DNA of 64,000 nucleotides. Source: Aequorivita sp. CIP111184. Lineage in GTDB: Bacteria > Bacteroidota > Bacteroidia > Flavobacteriales > Flavobacteriaceae. Positions 61,031-64,000 of this stretch are shown piece by piece (the stretch's first letter is position 1; each line of letters opens with the position of its first letter). The position numbers and the translations under genes were made by a program. The notes beneath the pieces were generated by a model. The model saw only the letters and a program-made list of their open reading frames with translations, made no database searches and was not told the origin of the DNA. The stretch covers positions 186,001-250,000 of the forward strand of contig NZ_UEFQ01000015.1 of NCBI RefSeq assembly GCF_900489465.1, given 5' to 3'.

Positions 61031-61720
61031 ATGAAAACACTTTTATCAATATTCATTGTGGCGATATTTTTTTCTTGCAATTCAAAGAAAAACAGTAATA
61101 CAAATATGTACGACACTCCTACTGATAGTATTGTAGTGGCCGAAACAACTGCAGCGAAAATTGCTCGAGCCAATGGTTTTGATGAGTGGAAAAACGTTTC
61201 AGAAATAGCTTTCACATTTAATGTAGATCGTGGTGAAAACCATTTTGACCGCTCGTGGATTTGGAAACCGAATACTGGAGATGTTACAATGATTTCTGCC
61301 AAAGACACAGTCAGTTATAATCGTTCGAAAATGGATAGCTTAATTATGAAAACAGATGGAGCGTTCATAAATGATAAATATTGGCTGCTTGCGCCTTATC
61401 AATTAATGTGGGATGACGGAATCACTTTTTCTGATAAGGAAGGTGCTGTTTCACCAATCTCCAAAGATACTTTAGATCAATTGACAATTGTTTATGGAAA
61501 CGACGGTGGTTACACCCCCGGAGATGCTTATGATTTTTTCTATGACAAGAATTATAAAATTAAGGAGTGGAATTACAGACAGGGGAATGCGGAAAAACCT
61601 TCAATGTCTACGACTTGGGAAGACTACGAGAATTTTAGCGGACTTGAAATTGCAAAAACGCATAAGGATAGCACTGGGAATTTCAAGTTGTATTTCACAA
61701 ATATTTCAGTGAAAAAATAA
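61031..61720 (+). CDS. Uncharacterised lipoprotein
   Basis: 229 residues. Lipobox IFFSC (Cys ~16), then a domain rich in Trp/Tyr/Asp (ANGFDEWKNVSEIAFTFNVDRG, WLLAPYQLMWDDGITFSD, YGNDGGYTPGDAYDFFYDKNYKIKEWNYR). The strand pattern suggests an antiparallel half-barrel like those of envelope lipid-carrier proteins, but this is inference only. No family assigned. It stands alone. Confidence 0.75.
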   Translation: MKTLLSIFIVAIFFSCNSKKNSNTNMYDTPTDSIVVAETTAAKIARANGFDEWKNVSEIAFTFNVDRGENHFDRSWIWKPNTGDVTMISAKDTVSYNRSKMDSLIMKTDGAFINDKYWLLAPYQLMWDDGITFSDKEGAVSPISKDTLDQLTIVYGNDGGYTPGDAYDFFYDKNYKIKEWNYRQGNAEKPSMSTTWEDYENFSGLEIAKTHKDSTGNFKLYFTNISVKK

Positions 61721-61728
61721 ATAGATAA

Positions 61729-63885
61729 CTAATTTTTCAGAAGTTTTTGAGTCCACACTTTTTTCTTTCCGTCCCGTAAACTGAAAAAATACAAACCTGA
61801 TCGCAAACTTGAAACGTTCATTTCAAACTCATTATTTGTGTTGAAATTTGTAGTGGAAGAAAGCACTTCTCTTCCCAAAATATCGAAAATCACAGCTTCA
61901 AAATTTCTATCGGTTCTGAAAAGTACTGTAATTTTTGCATCCGCAGGATTTGGAAAAACCACGCCATTTTTGGCAATTTCACCTGTGAAATATTTTTCGG
62001 CAAATGAAAATGCTTCGAGCCCTATTTCTTTTCCAATAATACGTCCGGGAATATCGTCCACGGGAACATGGATTCCGCCCCAAATTCGGGAAAGACTGCA
62101 CTGATCAGAAGCATCTCTATAAGTAGCCCATTGCAGTTGAAAACTTTTGCTGGGACCTTCCTCAAATACCAAAAATTCATTTTTTTCAATATCAAAAGTT
62201 CCCATTCCTCCAGGGAAATATTCACTTCCTGTTAGCATCGTCATCACTTCAGCAGCCGCACGGGAAAATGTGGAATGCCCAGAAATATAGCCAGCAAAAG
62301 GCGGTGTCACAAAAGAAGGACGCTGATACGGCCACCATTCCGAAGAAAGTATCCACCCCACTCCCGCTTCATCAATATTTGGATTCACAATATGTTCTGG
62401 ACCTCGCCAAGTGTAAAGTTTCATTTTGCCCAAATTTTCGTTGAAATTTCCAGCCAATGAATCTCCTTCTTTTATGATTTCAATTCTACCAGAAATAATA
62501 GGTAATCCATGAGGACTATAACTTGGTTGATTAGGATCGCTGGATTGCCCTTGGTCGCCCATATAGCGAATGGCACTCACCGGTCGGATAAAATCATAAT
62601 AACCTTTTATTCCCCAAGCACTCACAGCCACATCGTGCATCGTGCCGCCCAAAATAAAATAACTTTTAACGTCCCATTCCAAATCAGATAAAATGCGTCC
62701 AGAACCTTTAAACTTTTTAACCGTTGACGGATGGTCACTAACATAATTTAGTAAAACAAACCAATGTCCGGGTGGAGTTTCACTATTAGGGCCATCTGCC
62801 CAAAATTCAGCCAATGCTCTGGTATAATCGCCTCTATAAACCATTTGTGGTTGATATGGTTCACCAGTAATGCCATTAATTTCCCTACCGTGACTTGGAT
62901 CCCCACCTTCTTCAAAATTGTAAAAATTTTTATATTCCTGAAGTGTTTGTGGGTATAAATCCATGCTCAAATTCCCATTGTTTCTTGGTGAAATATCTAG
63001 TTTTACACTATCTGCAGGACTAAGATGCGCACCCCAAGCGGCAGTTAAGGAAAAATTCCATTTATAAGCATCCTCTATTCCCATATCATCTTGAATAAAA
63101 CAAGGTAGTCCCGGATCGTGATATACCCAAAAGTCATAACCTGGAACATTGTAAATAGTCCTATCTTCCTCTTTTAAAGAAAAAGGAGCAACTTTCCCCC
63201 ATTCAGGACTTAAAAAAGGAGGTTGCCCACCAGGAATTGTATGTCCGCTTTGATCAACATAAGCTTCAATTTTTAAAGGTTGCCAATTATTTGGAAATTG
63301 TAAATCAGGATTCCCCGAGATATCCATATTCAGAGGCTCATTTAATGGTTCGTAAAATTCGTTGGTGTAGTTATTTGCCTCATTGGATCCATCCTGTAAT
63401 CCAAATTCAATAATCTTCTGAGCCATATAATTTCCTAAAGCCGCAGGGTTTCCATTGTGATAATTCGTGTCTGAATAATTTTTGTCAAAACCTAAATTAT
63501 CCATTAGAGAATCTATAGAATCCATAATTTCTGAAGCTTCCGGTGAATTTGCAAAACGATGTTGCATCAACCTATAGACACCATAACTAATAGCTTTCTT
63601 TTGTGCATCGGAAGAAGAATCATCGGTTTCAAACCCATCAAATTCACAATTAAAACCATCAACCGTTTTTCCGAGAAAATATGTATCAGCCTGTTCATTA
63701 AAAACCGCCCACATATCATATATAATTACAGAAGAGTGAAATAAGTTTCTCGCGTGAATGGTAGGGCGTGCATAATCATTTCTAATACCGTTTAAAACCT
63801 CTTCATTCCATTGGCGCGCAACAGATTGGGAAAATAGTGTACCCGACAGCGAGAAGAAAAAGATTAAAAGTAATTTTCGAAACAT
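61729..63885 (-). CDS. Vanadium-haloperoxidase/PAP2-family secreted enzyme with T9SS sorting domain
   Basis: 718 residues with a signal peptide (to about LFSQ, residue 20). The PAP2/vanadium-haloperoxidase signature is complete: KX6RP (KGYYDFIRP, ~427), SGH (GYISGHSTFS, ~532) and SRX5HX3D (SRIWGGIHVPVD, ~598). These residues bind vanadate in haloperoxidases or phosphate in acid phosphatases. The last ~75 residues (VVFPNPADAKITVLF...IFDILGREVLSS...GLYFFSLRDGKKKVWTQKLLKN) are a T9SS type A sorting domain. It is expected to act outside the cell. Haloperoxidase against phosphatase cannot be decided here. Confidence 0.9.
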   Translation of the reverse strand: MFRKLLLIFFFSLSGTLFSQSVARQWNEEVLNGIRNDYARPTIHARNLFHSSVIIYDMWAVFNEQADTYFLGKTVDGFNCEFDGFETDDSSSDAQKKAISYGVYRLMQHRFANSPEASEIMDSIDSLMDNLGFDKNYSDTNYHNGNPAALGNYMAQKIIEFGLQDGSNEANNYTNEFYEPLNEPLNMDISGNPDLQFPNNWQPLKIEAYVDQSGHTIPGGQPPFLSPEWGKVAPFSLKEEDRTIYNVPGYDFWVYHDPGLPCFIQDDMGIEDAYKWNFSLTAAWGAHLSPADSVKLDISPRNNGNLSMDLYPQTLQEYKNFYNFEEGGDPSHGREINGITGEPYQPQMVYRGDYTRALAEFWADGPNSETPPGHWFVLLNYVSDHPSTVKKFKGSGRILSDLEWDVKSYFILGGTMHDVAVSAWGIKGYYDFIRPVSAIRYMGDQGQSSDPNQPSYSPHGLPIISGRIEIIKEGDSLAGNFNENLGKMKLYTWRGPEHIVNPNIDEAGVGWILSSEWWPYQRPSFVTPPFAGYISGHSTFSRAAAEVMTMLTGSEYFPGGMGTFDIEKNEFLVFEEGPSKSFQLQWATYRDASDQCSLSRIWGGIHVPVDDIPGRIIGKEIGLEAFSFAEKYFTGEIAKNGVVFPNPADAKITVLFRTDRNFEAVIFDILGREVLSSTTNFNTNNEFEMNVSSLRSGLYFFSLRDGKKKVWTQKLLKN

Positions 63886-64000
63886 CGATTCAAATTTAAT
63901 ACTCAGTATCCAACAACTCAGAAGTTTGGATATGGTGCTACAAATTAAACGAATATTAATTCCTATTTTTGTGAAAAGGCGAAAATATTTAACTCACCCG

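Noticed and set aside
63964-64000. TATTTTTG followed by an open GTG frame at the right edge
   Set aside because: Only ten codons are visible and the GTG lies inside the would-be -7 element, so no gene can be claimed.

Overview
The window is a single stretch of a low-GC Bacteroidetes chromosome, most likely from the family Flavobacteriaceae. The evidence is the family mix (PurM, type III glutamine synthetase, DUF1599, DUF4293, Rho with a long low-complexity insert), type IX secretion (T9SS) C-terminal sorting domains, promoters of the TTG/TTTG-N19/20-TAnnTTTG type, and the near absence of Shine-Dalgarno sequences. The genus cannot be fixed from sequence reading alone. No insertion sequence, prophage or CRISPR array was seen.

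Left end (1-12.5 kb): after a partial purM comes an extended curli (functional amyloid) locus, all on the minus strand. In transcription order there are three very large curlin-repeat proteins (664, 484 and 491 aa), each in its own transcription unit with a terminator. A compact operon follows: a small curlin-repeat protein (CsgB-like), CsgE, CsgF, CsgG and a lipoprotein of the carboxypeptidase-regulatory/FN3/beta-propeller type. The machinery differs from the E. coli textbook version. CsgE carries an N-terminal domain that looks like the CsgC/CsgH chaperone. CsgG carries an extra C-terminal beta-barrel-like domain of about 160 residues. The two ~490-aa subunits end in the same D/E-DVCPGC tail. 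Those two genes also share a duplicated upstream region with an identically spaced promoter, a leader of about 260-275 nt and conserved distal motifs. This locus is the most interesting part of the window.

12.5-18 kb: type III glutamine synthetase, a Na+/Ca2+ exchanger, a secreted protein with a duplicated domain, apt, tRNA-Arg(ACG), and two small proteins shorter than 55 aa.

18-32 kb: a minus-strand cluster (DUF1599, DoxX/thioredoxin/DUF6624 fusion, peptide-type ABC permease, thioredoxin, tpiA, prmA, clpS) diverges from folP-cdaA. Then come an ABC exporter, truA, a phosphodiesterase, DUF4293, rho and a T9SS cargo protein.

32-45 kb: M14 peptidase, NUDIX, pyrE, SRPBCC, birA, and a plus-strand run rsfS-ftsH-LUD-cdsA-psd-ACBP (ribosome silencing, membrane proteolysis, phospholipid synthesis). 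valS and a DUF1573 protein follow.

45-64 kb: a retropepsin/PDZ protein, aminotransferase-murB, a fasciclin lipoprotein, a glycosyltransferase-sigma factor-lipA-gap-hybrid kinase run, lpxK, a Nif3-like protein with a degenerate CT398-type protein, msrA, small stress-type membrane/lipoproteins, and a T9SS-secreted vanadium-haloperoxidase-family enzyme. Most genes outside the curli locus are ordinary housekeeping. Several start at TTG, and several convergent neighbours overlap at their stop codons.
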